64,000 nt of DNA from Actinacidiphila rubida (lineage in GTDB: Bacteria; Actinomycetota; Actinomycetes; Streptomycetales; Streptomycetaceae), in contig NZ_FODD01000015.1 in the NCBI RefSeq assembly GCF_900110255.1, positions 1-64,000 on the forward strand, read 5' to 3'. Below are positions 56,048 to 63,935 of this stretch, piece after piece. Below the pieces are notes generated by a model, which was given only the letters and a program-made list of their open reading frames with translations, searched no databases and had not been told where the DNA came from. The translations under genes and the position numbers were made by a program. Numbering within the stretch: the stretch's first letter is position 1; each line of letters starts with the position of its first letter.

Positions 56048-57592
56048 GTGTTCGACACCCTCTCCGACCGCCTTGCAGCCACCTTCAAGAACCTCCGGGG
56101 CAAGGGCCGTCTCTCCGAGGCGGACATCGACGCCACCGCGCGCGACATCCGTATCGCGCTGCTCGAAGCCGACGTCGCGCTGCCCGCGGTCCGCGCGTTC
56201 ATCAAGCAGGTCAAGGAACGCGCGCTCGGCGCCGAGGTGTCGCAGGCGCTGAACCCGGCGCAGCAGGTCATCAAGATCGTCAACGAGGAGCTGATCACCA
56301 TCCTCGGCGGGGAGACCCGCCGGCTGCGGTTCGCCAAGCAGCCGCCCACCGTGATCATGCTCGCCGGCCTCCAGGGCGCCGGTAAGACCACCCTCGCGGG
56401 CAAGCTGGGCCTGTGGCTGCAGAAGCAGGGCCACACCCCGCTGCTCGTCGCCTGCGACCTCCAGCGCCCCAACGCCGTGAACCAGCTGAGCGTCGTCGCC
56501 GAGCGCGCCGGCGTCGCGGTCTTCGCGCCGGAGCCGGGCAACGGCGTGGGCGACCCGGTGAAGGTCGCCCAGGACTCCCTCGCGTACGCGAAGCAGCAGC
56601 AGTACGACATCGTCGTGGTCGACACCGCGGGCCGCCTGGGCATCGACCAGGAGATGATGCAGCAGGCCGCGGACATCCGTGACGCGGTCCACCCCGACGA
56701 GATCCTCTTCGTCGTCGACGCGATGATCGGCCAGGACGCGGTGAACACCGCGGAGGCCTTCCGCGACGGCGTCGGCTTCGACGGCGTGGTGCTCTCCAAG
56801 CTCGACGGCGACGCCCGTGGCGGTGCCGCGCTGTCCATCGCGCACGTCACCGGCAAGCAGATCATGTTCGCGTCGAACGGCGAGAAGCTCGACGAGTTCG
56901 ACGCGTTCCACCCGGACCGGATGGCGTCCCGGATCCTCGGCATGGGCGACATGCTGTCGCTCATCGAGAAGGCCGAGCAGACCTTCAGCCAGGCCGAGGC
57001 CGAGAAGATGGCCGCCAAGCTGGCCAAGGGCCCCAAGGAGTTCACCCTCGACGACTTCCTCCAGCAGATGGAGCAGGTCAGGAAGATGGGCTCGATCTCC
57101 AAGCTGCTCGGCATGCTCCCGGGCATGGGCCAGATCAAGGACCAGATCAACAACCTCGACGAGCGCGACGTCGACCGCACCGCGGCGATCATCAAGTCGA
57201 TGACGCCCGCCGAGCGGGCCGACCCGCACATCATCAACGGCTCCCGCCGGGCCCGTATCGCCAAGGGCTCGGGCGTGGAGGTCAGCGCGGTCAAGGGCCT
57301 CGTCGAGCGGTTCTTCGACGCCCGCAAGATGATGTCGCGGATGGCCCAGGGCGGCGGCATGCCCGGGATGCCGGGCATCCCCGGCATGGGCGGCGGCCCC
57401 GGCCGGCAGAAGAAGCAGCAGAAGCAGGCCAAGGGCAAGCGCCAGTCGGGCAACCCGATGAAGCGCAAGGCGGACGCCGCCGCGGCCGCGGCCCGCCGCG
57501 AGCAGGGGCCGGGCGGAGAGAACGGCGACGCGTTCGGCGCAGCCGGCCAGGACTTCGAACTCCCTGACGAGTTCAAGAAGTTCATGGGCTGA
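56048..57592 (+). CDS. ffh: Signal recognition particle protein Ffh
   Basis: 514 residues from GTG 56048 (VFDTLSDRLAATFKNLRG). The N domain is followed by the G domain (LAGLQGAGKTTLAGKL, CDLQRPNAVNQL, VDTAGRLGIDQEMM, SKLDGDARGGAAL, FASNGEKLDEF). The M domain, starting near FTLDDFLQQMEQVRKMG, contains the Met-rich GMLPGMGQIKDQI and an actinobacterial Gly/Met/Pro-rich tail (GGGMPGMPGIPGMGGG) with a Lys/Gln-rich end. It binds 4.5S RNA and signal peptides and docks with FtsY. Its stop overlaps the next gene (TGATG). Confidence 0.97.
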   Translation: MFDTLSDRLAATFKNLRGKGRLSEADIDATARDIRIALLEADVALPAVRAFIKQVKERALGAEVSQALNPAQQVIKIVNEELITILGGETRRLRFAKQPPTVIMLAGLQGAGKTTLAGKLGLWLQKQGHTPLLVACDLQRPNAVNQLSVVAERAGVAVFAPEPGNGVGDPVKVAQDSLAYAKQQQYDIVVVDTAGRLGIDQEMMQQAADIRDAVHPDEILFVVDAMIGQDAVNTAEAFRDGVGFDGVVLSKLDGDARGGAALSIAHVTGKQIMFASNGEKLDEFDAFHPDRMASRILGMGDMLSLIEKAEQTFSQAEAEKMAAKLAKGPKEFTLDDFLQQMEQVRKMGSISKLLGMLPGMGQIKDQINNLDERDVDRTAAIIKSMTPAERADPHIINGSRRARIAKGSGVEVSAVKGLVERFFDARKMMSRMAQGGGMPGMPGIPGMGGGPGRQKKQQKQAKGKRQSGNPMKRKADAAAAAARREQGPGGENGDAFGAAGQDFELPDEFKKFMG

Positions 57593-58107
57593 TGCGGGTC
57601 TCGATCCGGCCGCCCCGGCCCGAGGACGCGGCCGCCCACCGCGCCGCGGTCCTGCGCTCCGTCGAGCACCTCAGCCCGTGGAACCCCGTCGACCCCGACG
57701 GGTTCCACGAGCTGCTGCGCCGCCAGGGCGCGGACCTGCAGACGTTCCTCATCGTCAACGAGGAGGACGGCGGCATCGTCGGCAAGTGCAACGTGGCCAA
57801 CATCGTGCGCGCCCGCTTCCGCAACGCGGCGCTGGGCTACGACAGTTACCTGCCGTACAACGGCACCGGCCGGATGAGCGAGGGCATGCGGCTGGTGGTG
57901 GACCGCTGCTTCACCAGCTGGCCGGAGGGGCTCGGGCTGCACCGGCTGGAGATCAACGTCCAGCCGGACAACAGCCGTTCCGTGGCGATGGCCAAACGGC
58001 TCGGCTTCCGCCACGAGGGCTTCTCGCCGCGGATGCTCTACATCAACGACGCCTGGCGCGACCACGAGCGCTTCGCCCTGACCGCCGAGGAGTGGCGGGG
58101 CCTGTAG
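57592..58107 (+). CDS. GNAT-family N-acetyltransferase (RimJ-like)
   Basis: 171 residues: MRVSIRPPRPEDAAAHRAAV, VNEEDGGIVGKCNVANIVR, LGYDSYLPYNGTGRMSEGMR, GLHRLEINVQPDNSRSVAMA (the RimJ/RimL signature) and KRLGFRHEGFSPRMLYINDA. It probably acetylates the N-terminal alanine of a ribosomal protein or a small molecule; the substrate is not visible. The ATG overlaps the ffh stop (TGATG), so it is coupled to ffh, an uncommon but known arrangement in streptomycetes. Confidence 0.88.
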   Translation: MRVSIRPPRPEDAAAHRAAVLRSVEHLSPWNPVDPDGFHELLRRQGADLQTFLIVNEEDGGIVGKCNVANIVRARFRNAALGYDSYLPYNGTGRMSEGMRLVVDRCFTSWPEGLGLHRLEINVQPDNSRSVAMAKRLGFRHEGFSPRMLYINDAWRDHERFALTAEEWRGL

Positions 58108-58164
58108 GCCGCGGCATGGTACGGGAGGACGGCCCCCGCCGGCCGCCCGCCCCGGCCCGCGGGT

Positions 58165-58743
58165 TCAGCCCGGAAGCCCCGCCAGCAGCGCGCGGAAACC
58201 GCCGCCGCGGGCCAGCGCCTCCAGCTCGTCGAGCGCGCCGGACGCCCGCGCGGCGGCCGCCGGGTCCCGCCCGGCCAGGCCGCTGGCCGCGAACTCGTCC
58301 TCGTCCAGCCGCCGCACGTCCGTGCCGTCGGCGGAGAGCCACAGGTCCAGGTCCAGGTCCTCGGAGACCAGGGCGCCGTCCCCGGTGACCCGCACCGGCC
58401 TGGTGATGTCGCAGTACCAGCCCTTCAGGACGCCGCGGGCGTCCCGCACCTCCTTCACGGCGTACCAGCGGTCGCGCCAGTAGTGCTCGGTGAAGACGTC
58501 GCCGGGCTCGAAGCGCACGAACCCGAAGTCCCGGGTGCCGGGCAGCGACCACGGCGCCTCCACCACCACCCGCACCCCGTCGTCGTGGAGCACCTGCGCG
58601 TCGTAACGGACCTTCTCGCGGCCCGCCTTGACCAGGCGCACGCACGTCGCGGAACCGGGCGGCAGGGGACCGGGAGAGGGCGCCGGCTGGGGCGCGGGCT
58701 CGGACATCGGTACGGGCGCCGGTTCGGGCATGGGCTCGGACAT
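58165..58743 (-). CDS. DUF402 domain protein
   Basis: 192 residues. The first ~30 residues are a Pro/Glu repeat (MSEPMPEPAPVPMSEPAPQP). The DUF402 core follows: VRLVKAGREKVRYDAQVL, DFGFVRFEPGDVFTEHYW, WYAVKEVRDARGVLKGWYCD, ITRPVRV, EDLDLDLWLSADG and VRRLDEDEFAASGL. DUF402 enzymes are small nucleoside di/triphosphate phosphatases or RNA-binding proteins (FAU-1/Ntdp type). The acidic D-L-D-L-D-L motif fits metal binding. It lies downstream of the methyltransferase gene on the same strand, separated by a repeat-rich gap. Confidence 0.85.
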   Translation of the reverse strand: MSEPMPEPAPVPMSEPAPQPAPSPGPLPPGSATCVRLVKAGREKVRYDAQVLHDDGVRVVVEAPWSLPGTRDFGFVRFEPGDVFTEHYWRDRWYAVKEVRDARGVLKGWYCDITRPVRVTGDGALVSEDLDLDLWLSADGTDVRRLDEDEFAASGLAGRDPAAAARASGALDELEALARGGGFRALLAGLPG

Positions 58744-58799
58744 GCGGCCAGCCTCGCGCACCCGGTGGACCGCGGCCACCGGGTTTCCCGCGAACCGGC

Positions 58800-58865
58800 A
58801 CACGCAGCGCACGCAAAGTACGCAGCGAAGGCAGCGCACGCTGCGAACGCGACGAACGCAGCGAC
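58800..58865 (-). repeat. Degenerate GCTGCGT repeats between two minus-strand genes
   Basis: Read on the minus strand, variants of GCTGCGTNCG occur about six times (TCGCTGCGTTCGTC, TTCGCAGCGTGCGCTGCC, TCGCTGCGTAC, GTGCGCTGCGTGTG). It directly precedes the DUF402 gene. Confidence 0.45.
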
Positions 58866-59690
58866 TCAGACTCTGGCGACGACGTAGCGGAACACGTTCT
58901 CCATGCGGACCGAGCCGTCCGCGCGGCGGAAGGGGTGCAGTGCCTCGCTGATCTCCTTGTCGACCTGCTGCTGGTCGGTGGCGTCCACCGCCGCGTCGAA
59001 CAGCCCCGTGGACAGCAGGCCGCGGACCGCGCTGTCCAGGTCCGGGTAGCCGAACGGGCACGACACCCGTCCCGAGCCGTCCGGCCGCAGTCCCGCGTCA
59101 CGGGCCAGGTCCACCAGGTCGTCGCGCCCGCTGAGCCGCATCCCGTACCCGAACGAGGCCGGCCCGCGCGGTTCGGCGAGCCGCTCCGCGACCCGCAGCA
59201 CCCGCGACGCCGAGCAGCGCTCCGGCGGGCCCCAGCCGGCCAGCACCACGGCGGTGCCGCGCGGCGCGCCCACGGCCACCGCGGCCAGCGCGGGCCGCAG
59301 CTCCGCGACCGGCTCGCCCGGGTCGAAGGCGGTGACCACGTCGTAGGCGTCGTACTCCGCGACCCCCGGCAGGCCCGGCACCAGGTGCGTCCCGGCGGCC
59401 GGCCGGACCCGGCGCCCCCACTGGGGCTGCGGCTGGAACCGGCGGCGGGCCAGTGCCAGCCGCTGCCCGTCCGCCTCGCAGCCCGTGACGGCCGCGCCGC
59501 GCGCCGCCGCCAGCAGCAGCGCCAGACCGGAGCCGCAGCCCAGTCCCAGCAGCCGGGTGCCCGTGCCGACCTCGAGGCGGTCGTACACGGTCTCGTAGAG
59601 AGGAACGAGCATCCGTTCCTGGATCTCCGCCCAGTCCCGCGCCCTGCCCTCCGCACCGGGCCTGGATCCGCGATAGAGCGTAGGTGCCAT
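58866..59690 (-). CDS. SAM-dependent methyltransferase
   Basis: 274 residues from ATG 59690 (MAPTLYRGSRPGAEGRARDW), GGGG 6 nt upstream. The glycine-rich SAM site is GTRLLGLGCGSGLALLLAAARGA, followed by an acidic residue in VTGCEADGQRLALARRR and DAYDVVTAFDPGEP. The C-terminal half is variable. Small-molecule methyltransferases of class I look like this; the substrate is unknown. It is divergent from proS. Confidence 0.8.
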   Translation of the reverse strand: MAPTLYRGSRPGAEGRARDWAEIQERMLVPLYETVYDRLEVGTGTRLLGLGCGSGLALLLAAARGAAVTGCEADGQRLALARRRFQPQPQWGRRVRPAAGTHLVPGLPGVAEYDAYDVVTAFDPGEPVAELRPALAAVAVGAPRGTAVVLAGWGPPERCSASRVLRVAERLAEPRGPASFGYGMRLSGRDDLVDLARDAGLRPDGSGRVSCPFGYPDLDSAVRGLLSTGLFDAAVDATDQQQVDKEISEALHPFRRADGSVRMENVFRYVVARV

Positions 59691-59925
59691 GGAAGCCCCA
59701 ATCAGCTGTGATCGGACGTCACGCCGTGCGCCGTGCGCTTGTGCTCCGTGATCCTCTTCCGGGACGATCCCGGCGAAGTACCGCAGGAGTCCCCGAAAGC
59801 CAGACAACTGCTGAATCGCCGCGCCGTCCAGGGTCCGGATGGGGCGTTCTTGTTAACTTCCGGGTACCGGCAGGTACCACCGGCCGATTCACGCTCGGGC
59901 CGCGGCGGGCCGTACCATCGCCTCC

Positions 59926-61338
59926 ATGGCTAAGGCTCCCGTTCTCACTCCCCAGGCGGACGACTTCCCGCGCTGGTACCAGGACCTGATCAACAAGGCC
60001 GAACTGGCCGACAACGGCCCGGTGCGCGGCACCATGGTCATCCGGCCGTACGGCTACGGGCTGTGGGAGCGGATGCAGTCGGACATGGACGCGCGGATCA
60101 AGGCGGTCGGCGTGCAGAACGCCTACTTCCCGCTCTTCATCCCGCAGTCCTACCTGACCCGGGAGGCCGAGCACGTCGAGGGCTTCGCCCCCGAGCTGGC
60201 GGTCGTCACGCACGCCGGCGGCAAGGACCTCGAGGAGCCGATCGTCGTCCGGCCGACGTCCGAGACGATCATCAACGAGTACTTCTCCAAGTGGGTGCAG
60301 AGCTACCGCGACCTGCCCCTGCTGATCAACCAGTGGGCGAACGTGGTGCGTTGGGAGCTGCGCCCGCGCCTGTTCCTGCGCACCACCGAGTTCCTGTGGC
60401 AGGAGGGGCACACCGCCCACGCCACCCAGGCCGACGCGCAGGCCTTCGCCGCCCGTATTCAGCGCGACGTCTACGCCGACTTCATGGAGAACGTCCTGGC
60501 GATGGACGTGGTCCTCGGCCGCAAGACGGTCAAGGAGCGCTTCGCCGGCGCCATCAACACCCTCACCCTGGAAGGGATGATGGGCGACGGCAAGGCGCTG
60601 CAGCTGGGCACCAGCCACGAGCTGGGCCAGAACTTCGCCAAGGCCTTCCAGACCCAGTACCTGTCGAAGGACGGCGCCCAGGAGTTCGTCTGGCAGACGT
60701 CCTGGGGCAGCACCACGCGCATGATCGGCGCCCTGGTGATGATGCACGGCGACGACAACGGGCTGCGGGTCCCGCCGCGGCTGGCCCACGTCCAGGTCGT
60801 CGTGCTGGCGATCAAGGACGACGAGGCGGTGGTGGCCAAGGTGCGCGAGATCGGCGAGAAGCTGACCGCGGCCGGGCTGCGGGTCGTCGTCGACGACCGC
60901 ACCGACACCCCCTTCGGCCGCCGCGCGGTGGACTGGGAGCTCAAGGGCGTGCCGCTGCGCGTCGAGGTCGGCCCGCGCGACCTGGAGAACGGCACCGCGA
61001 TGCTGGCCCGCCGCATCGCCGGCGGCAAGGAGCCGGTCGCCCTCGAGAGCCTCGAGACGCTGCTGCCCAAGGTGCTGGAGGAGGACCAGGCCCGGCTGCT
61101 CCAGGAGTCCCGCGATCGCAGGATCGCCAGGACCGTGGACGTCGCCACCCTGGACGAGGCCGCCGAGGCCGCCGCCACCGGCTGGGCCCGCATCCCGTGG
61201 GCCGACCTCGGTCCCGAGGGCGAGGCCAAGCTCGCCGAGCAGGGCGTCTCGGTGCGCTGCCTGGTCGCCGAGGACGGCTCCGTGCCGACCGCCGACGACC
61301 AGCCGGGCACCCTGGCGATCGTCGCCCGCGCGTACTGA
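59926..61338 (+). CDS. proS: Prolyl-tRNA synthetase, archaeal/eukaryal-like (type 3) form
   Basis: 470 residues, too short for the bacterial type with the editing insertion (~570). Motif 1 is around VRGTMVIRPYGYGLWERMQ, motif 2 is LRTTEFLWQEGHTAHATQ and motif 3 is near VWQTSWGSTTRMIGALVMMHGDD. The anticodon-binding domain follows and the protein ends in Tyr (VARAY), a hallmark of this class. It lacks the bacterial editing domain. Only one Cys is visible in the C-terminal zinc-binding region, so that module is probably degenerate. No ribosome-binding site precedes ATG 59926; TACCAT lies 7 nt upstream (leaderless pattern). Confidence 0.93.
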   Translation: MAKAPVLTPQADDFPRWYQDLINKAELADNGPVRGTMVIRPYGYGLWERMQSDMDARIKAVGVQNAYFPLFIPQSYLTREAEHVEGFAPELAVVTHAGGKDLEEPIVVRPTSETIINEYFSKWVQSYRDLPLLINQWANVVRWELRPRLFLRTTEFLWQEGHTAHATQADAQAFAARIQRDVYADFMENVLAMDVVLGRKTVKERFAGAINTLTLEGMMGDGKALQLGTSHELGQNFAKAFQTQYLSKDGAQEFVWQTSWGSTTRMIGALVMMHGDDNGLRVPPRLAHVQVVVLAIKDDEAVVAKVREIGEKLTAAGLRVVVDDRTDTPFGRRAVDWELKGVPLRVEVGPRDLENGTAMLARRIAGGKEPVALESLETLLPKVLEEDQARLLQESRDRRIARTVDVATLDEAAEAAATGWARIPWADLGPEGEAKLAEQGVSVRCLVAEDGSVPTADDQPGTLAIVARAY

Positions 61339-61420
61339 CAGGCCCGATCGCCCGGGCCGCACAGGACGATCTCGCGTCATCCGGCCCGATAGCGGGAAAA
61401 AACACCGAACATCCCGCCGG

Positions 61421-61501
61421 GGGCGGGTGCGGGACGCTTCTCCGGGTCTGGCAGGTCTTCACCGGCTTCGCCAGCTTCTCCGGGTCTCTCCGCACCCGCC
61501 C
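61421..61501. repeat. Inverted and direct repeats upstream of the SprT-like gene
   Basis: GGGCGGGTGCGG (61421-61432) and its exact inverse (61490-61501) enclose two copies of GCTTCTCCGGGTCT (61436-61449, 61474-61487). It is part of the otherwise featureless 260-bp gap 61339-61598. It could form a large stem or alternative structures. Confidence 0.6.
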
Positions 61502-61598
61502 TTCGTCATGCCCATCATCCGGAACTGACCGATCAGTGCAAATTAATTGGACTGGCCCGGAATCGGAACACCAGGGCCGCCCGGCTCGTTGATACGGC

Positions 61599-62189
61599 GT
61601 GAGCACGACACCACCTGTTCTCGCCGCCGAGCTGGCAGTCGCGTGGGCCGACATTCAACGGCACCACCCCGAGCTGCCCGATCTGGCCGCCCCCGAGTCC
61701 CTGATCGGAGAGTCCTCGTCCGCCTGCGGCACCGAGCTCTCCTTCGAAAGGCTGCTGCACGAGGCCGTGCACGGCATCGCCGCCTCCCGCGGCATCCGTG
61801 ACACCTCGCGCGCAGGCCGCTACCACAACCGCAGGTTCCTCGCGATCGCCGACGAGATGGGCCTCGACCACGCCGAGGAGCCGCATCCCAGCAGCGGCTT
61901 CTCGCTCGTCGTCATGCGGCCCGACACCCGCAAGCGATATCGCGCGACCATCGACCGGCTGCAGCGGGCCCTCAAGGCCCACACCGTCGCCACCACCGCG
62001 GACACCGCCCGCTCCTTCCGGGGCCCGGCCGCCCGCCACGGCTCCTCGGGTGGCGGCGTACGCGTCAAGGCGGTCTGCGACTGCGGGCGCAACGTCCGCG
62101 TCGTCCCGTCCGTGCTCGCCCAGGCGCCGATCATGTGCGGCGCGTGCGGGCAGCCGTTCCGCATCCCGGAGGTCGTGGGGGCCGCGTGA
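61599..62189 (+). CDS. SprT-like zinc metalloprotease-domain protein
   Basis: 196 residues. The SprT-like domain carries the zinc motif LLHEAVHGIAASRG (HExxH), and RYHNRRFLAIADEMGL supplies the probable third ligand region. Near the C-terminus a zinc ribbon is visible (VCDCGRNVRVVPSV ... MCGACGQPFRI). Eukaryotic SPRTN relatives cut DNA-protein crosslinks; bacterial ones are uncharacterised. The GTG at 61599 follows GATACG by only 2 nt, so its promoter is unclear. It is upstream of rpsP on the same strand. Confidence 0.82.
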   Translation: MSTTPPVLAAELAVAWADIQRHHPELPDLAAPESLIGESSSACGTELSFERLLHEAVHGIAASRGIRDTSRAGRYHNRRFLAIADEMGLDHAEEPHPSSGFSLVVMRPDTRKRYRATIDRLQRALKAHTVATTADTARSFRGPAARHGSSGGGVRVKAVCDCGRNVRVVPSVLAQAPIMCGACGQPFRIPEVVGAA

Positions 62190-62401
62190 CGGACCCCGGG
62201 ACCCGGGGGAGGTCCGTACAGATCCCCGGCCGGCGTGCGTGGGACCCGGCCGGGTATGGCAGAATGTTCAGCTGAGAACTCGACAGCCGTGCAGGAACCC
62301 TCTCTCCTTCGGCTGACGCGTCCATCGGGCGCCCGATTCCCACAACCCCACGTGGATTTTCGTCGCGCCCAAACACGTCAACACCAGGAGAACCCACTCC
62401 C

Positions 62402-62851
62402 GTGGCAGTCAAGATCAAGCTGAAGCGTCTGGGCAAGATCCGTTCGCCTCACTACCGCATCGTCGTCGCCGACTCCCGTACCCGCCGTGACGGCCGGGCC
62501 ATCGAGGAGATCGGCCTGTACCACCCGGTGCAGAACCCGTCGCGCATCGAGGTCGACTCGGAGCGCGCGCAGTACTGGCTCTCCGTCGGCGCGCAGCCGA
62601 CCGAGCCCGTGCTCGCCATCCTCAAGCTCACCGGTGACTGGCAGAAGTACAAGGGCGAGCCCGCCCCGGCGCCGCTGCTCGTGGCCGAGCCCAAGGCCGA
62701 CAAGCGCGTCCTGTTCGAGGCCGCCGCCAAGGACACCGCCGACGAGCCCAAGGGCGAGGCGATCACCCCGAAGGCGAAGAAGGCCGACAAGGCCGAGAAG
62801 AAGGCCGACGACGCCGAGGCTGCCGCCCCGGCCGAGTCCACCGAGGCCTGA
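62402..62851 (+). CDS. rpsP: 30S ribosomal protein S16
   Basis: 149 residues. [41 protein letters not shown] and [16 protein letters not shown] are classic S16. About 60 residues longer than E. coli S16, ending in a Lys/Ala/Asp/Glu-rich tail, as in actinobacteria. GTG 62402 with AGGAGA upstream. The ~210-bp leader (62190-62401) has a possible -10 (CAGAAT, 62260-62265), giving a leader of about 130 nt. First gene of the rpsP-khpA-rimM-trmD row. Confidence 0.97.
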   Translation: MAVKIKLKRLGKIRSPHYRIVVADSRTRRDGRAIEEIGLYHPVQNPSRIEVDSERAQYWLSVGAQPTEPVLAILKLTGDWQKYKGEPAPAPLLVAEPKADKRVLFEAAAKDTADEPKGEAITPKAKKADKAEKKADDAEAAAPAESTEA

Positions 62852-62853
62852 GC

Positions 62854-63093
62854 ATGCTTGAGGAAGCCCTTGAGCACCTTGTGAAGGGCATCGTCGACAA
62901 CCCCGACGATGTGCAGGTCGGCATGCGCAACCTGCGCCGCGGCAGTGTGCTGGAGGTCCGGGTGCACCCCGACGACCTCGGCAAGGTGATCGGCCGCAAC
63001 GGCCGGACCGCCCGCGCGCTGCGCACTGTCGTGGGTGCTCTGGGCGGCCGTGGCGTGCGCGTCGACCTCGTCGACGTGGACCAGGTCCGCTGA
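62854..63093 (+). CDS. khpA: KH-domain RNA-binding protein KhpA
   Basis: 79 residues: LEEALEHLVKGIVDNPDDVQ, VLEVRVHPDDLGKVIGRNGR (the GxxG loop GRNG) and TARALRTVVGALGGRGVRVD. It is a small single-KH RNA-binding protein that in other bacteria works with KhpB and affects cell division and sRNA. ATG 62854 is 2 bp after the rpsP stop; the position between rpsP and rimM is conserved. A terminator-like hairpin and a 10-bp tandem repeat lie between it and rimM. Confidence 0.96.
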   Translation: MLEEALEHLVKGIVDNPDDVQVGMRNLRRGSVLEVRVHPDDLGKVIGRNGRTARALRTVVGALGGRGVRVDLVDVDQVR

Positions 63094-63131
63094 GGATCCG
63101 GGCCGGCGCTCGGCACATCTGAACACCGGCA

Positions 63132-63170
63132 CGGGCCGGGGGTGGCGAAGGCCACTCCCGGCCCGCGCTT
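63132..63170 (+). terminator. Hairpin after khpA
   Basis: CGGGCCGGGGGTGGC - GAAG - GCCACTCCCGGCCCG: a 15-bp stem with one wobble pair, then CGCTTTT. It looks like a genuine intrinsic terminator or attenuator between khpA and rimM. Confidence 0.8.
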
Positions 63171-63210
63171 TTCACCGGCCTTCACCGGCCTTCACCGGCC
63201 TTCACCGGCT
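63171..63210 (+). repeat. Four tandem 10-bp repeats before rimM
   Basis: TTCACCGGCC three times, then TTCACCGGCT, at an exact 10-bp period, directly after the hairpin. The period is one helical turn. It is followed by 80 bp up to the rimM GTG. Confidence 0.85.
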
Positions 63211-63289
63211 TGAGGCAGCAGCCTCCACCAGCTTCCACTAGCGTCAACCCGCCGCTCTCCCGCGGCGTCAATGTGAGCAGGAGTCTCCC

Positions 63290-63934
63290 GTGCAGCTCGT
63301 AGTCGGCCGCATCGGCCGCGCCCACGGCATCAAGGGCGAGGTCAGCGTCGAGGTGCGCACCGACGAGCCGGAGTTGCGGCTCGGCCCCGGCGCGGTGCTC
63401 GCCACCGACCCGGCCTCCACCGGCCCGCTGACCATCGCCACCGGGCGGGTCCACAGCGGCCGCCTGATGCTCCGCTTCGAGGGCGTCACCGACCGCACCG
63501 GCGCCGAGGCGCTGCGCAACACCCTGCTGATCGCGGAGGTCGACCCGGAGGAGCGGCCGGAGGACCCCGAGGAGTACTACGACCACCAGCTGGTCGACCT
63601 GGACGTGGTGACCCGCGACGGCCGCGCCGTCGGGCGGATCCTGGAGATCACGCACCTGCCCTACCAGGACCTGCTGGTCGTGGAGCGGCCCGAGGGCGGC
63701 GAGGTGCTCATCCCGTTCGTCAGCGCGATCGTGCCGGAGATCGACCTCGAGGAGCAGCGCGCGGTGATCGACCCGCCCCCCGGGCTGCTCGACGACGCCG
63801 AGGCCGAGGTGGCGAGCAGCCGCGGGACGGACGCCGAGGAGGCGGACGCCGCGGAGGACGCGAACGCCGCCGCGGAGACGGACGGCGCCGATCGGACCGG
63901 CGGCGCCGGCGACACCGGGTCCAGGGACGCCTGA
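63290..63934 (+). CDS. rimM: Ribosome maturation factor RimM
   Basis: 214 residues: [40 protein letters not shown] and the PRC-type beta barrel [40 protein letters not shown]. It assists 30S head assembly, particularly of S19. The last ~50 residues form an acidic tail ([19 protein letters not shown]). GTG 63290 has AGGAG 6 nt upstream. trmD starts 1 bp after the stop, so these two are coupled. Confidence 0.97.
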   Translation: MQLVVGRIGRAHGIKGEVSVEVRTDEPELRLGPGAVLATDPASTGPLTIATGRVHSGRLMLRFEGVTDRTGAEALRNTLLIAEVDPEERPEDPEEYYDHQLVDLDVVTRDGRAVGRILEITHLPYQDLLVVERPEGGEVLIPFVSAIVPEIDLEEQRAVIDPPPGLLDDAEAEVASSRGTDAEEADAAEDANAAAETDGADRTGGAGDTGSRDA

Positions 63935-63935
63935 C

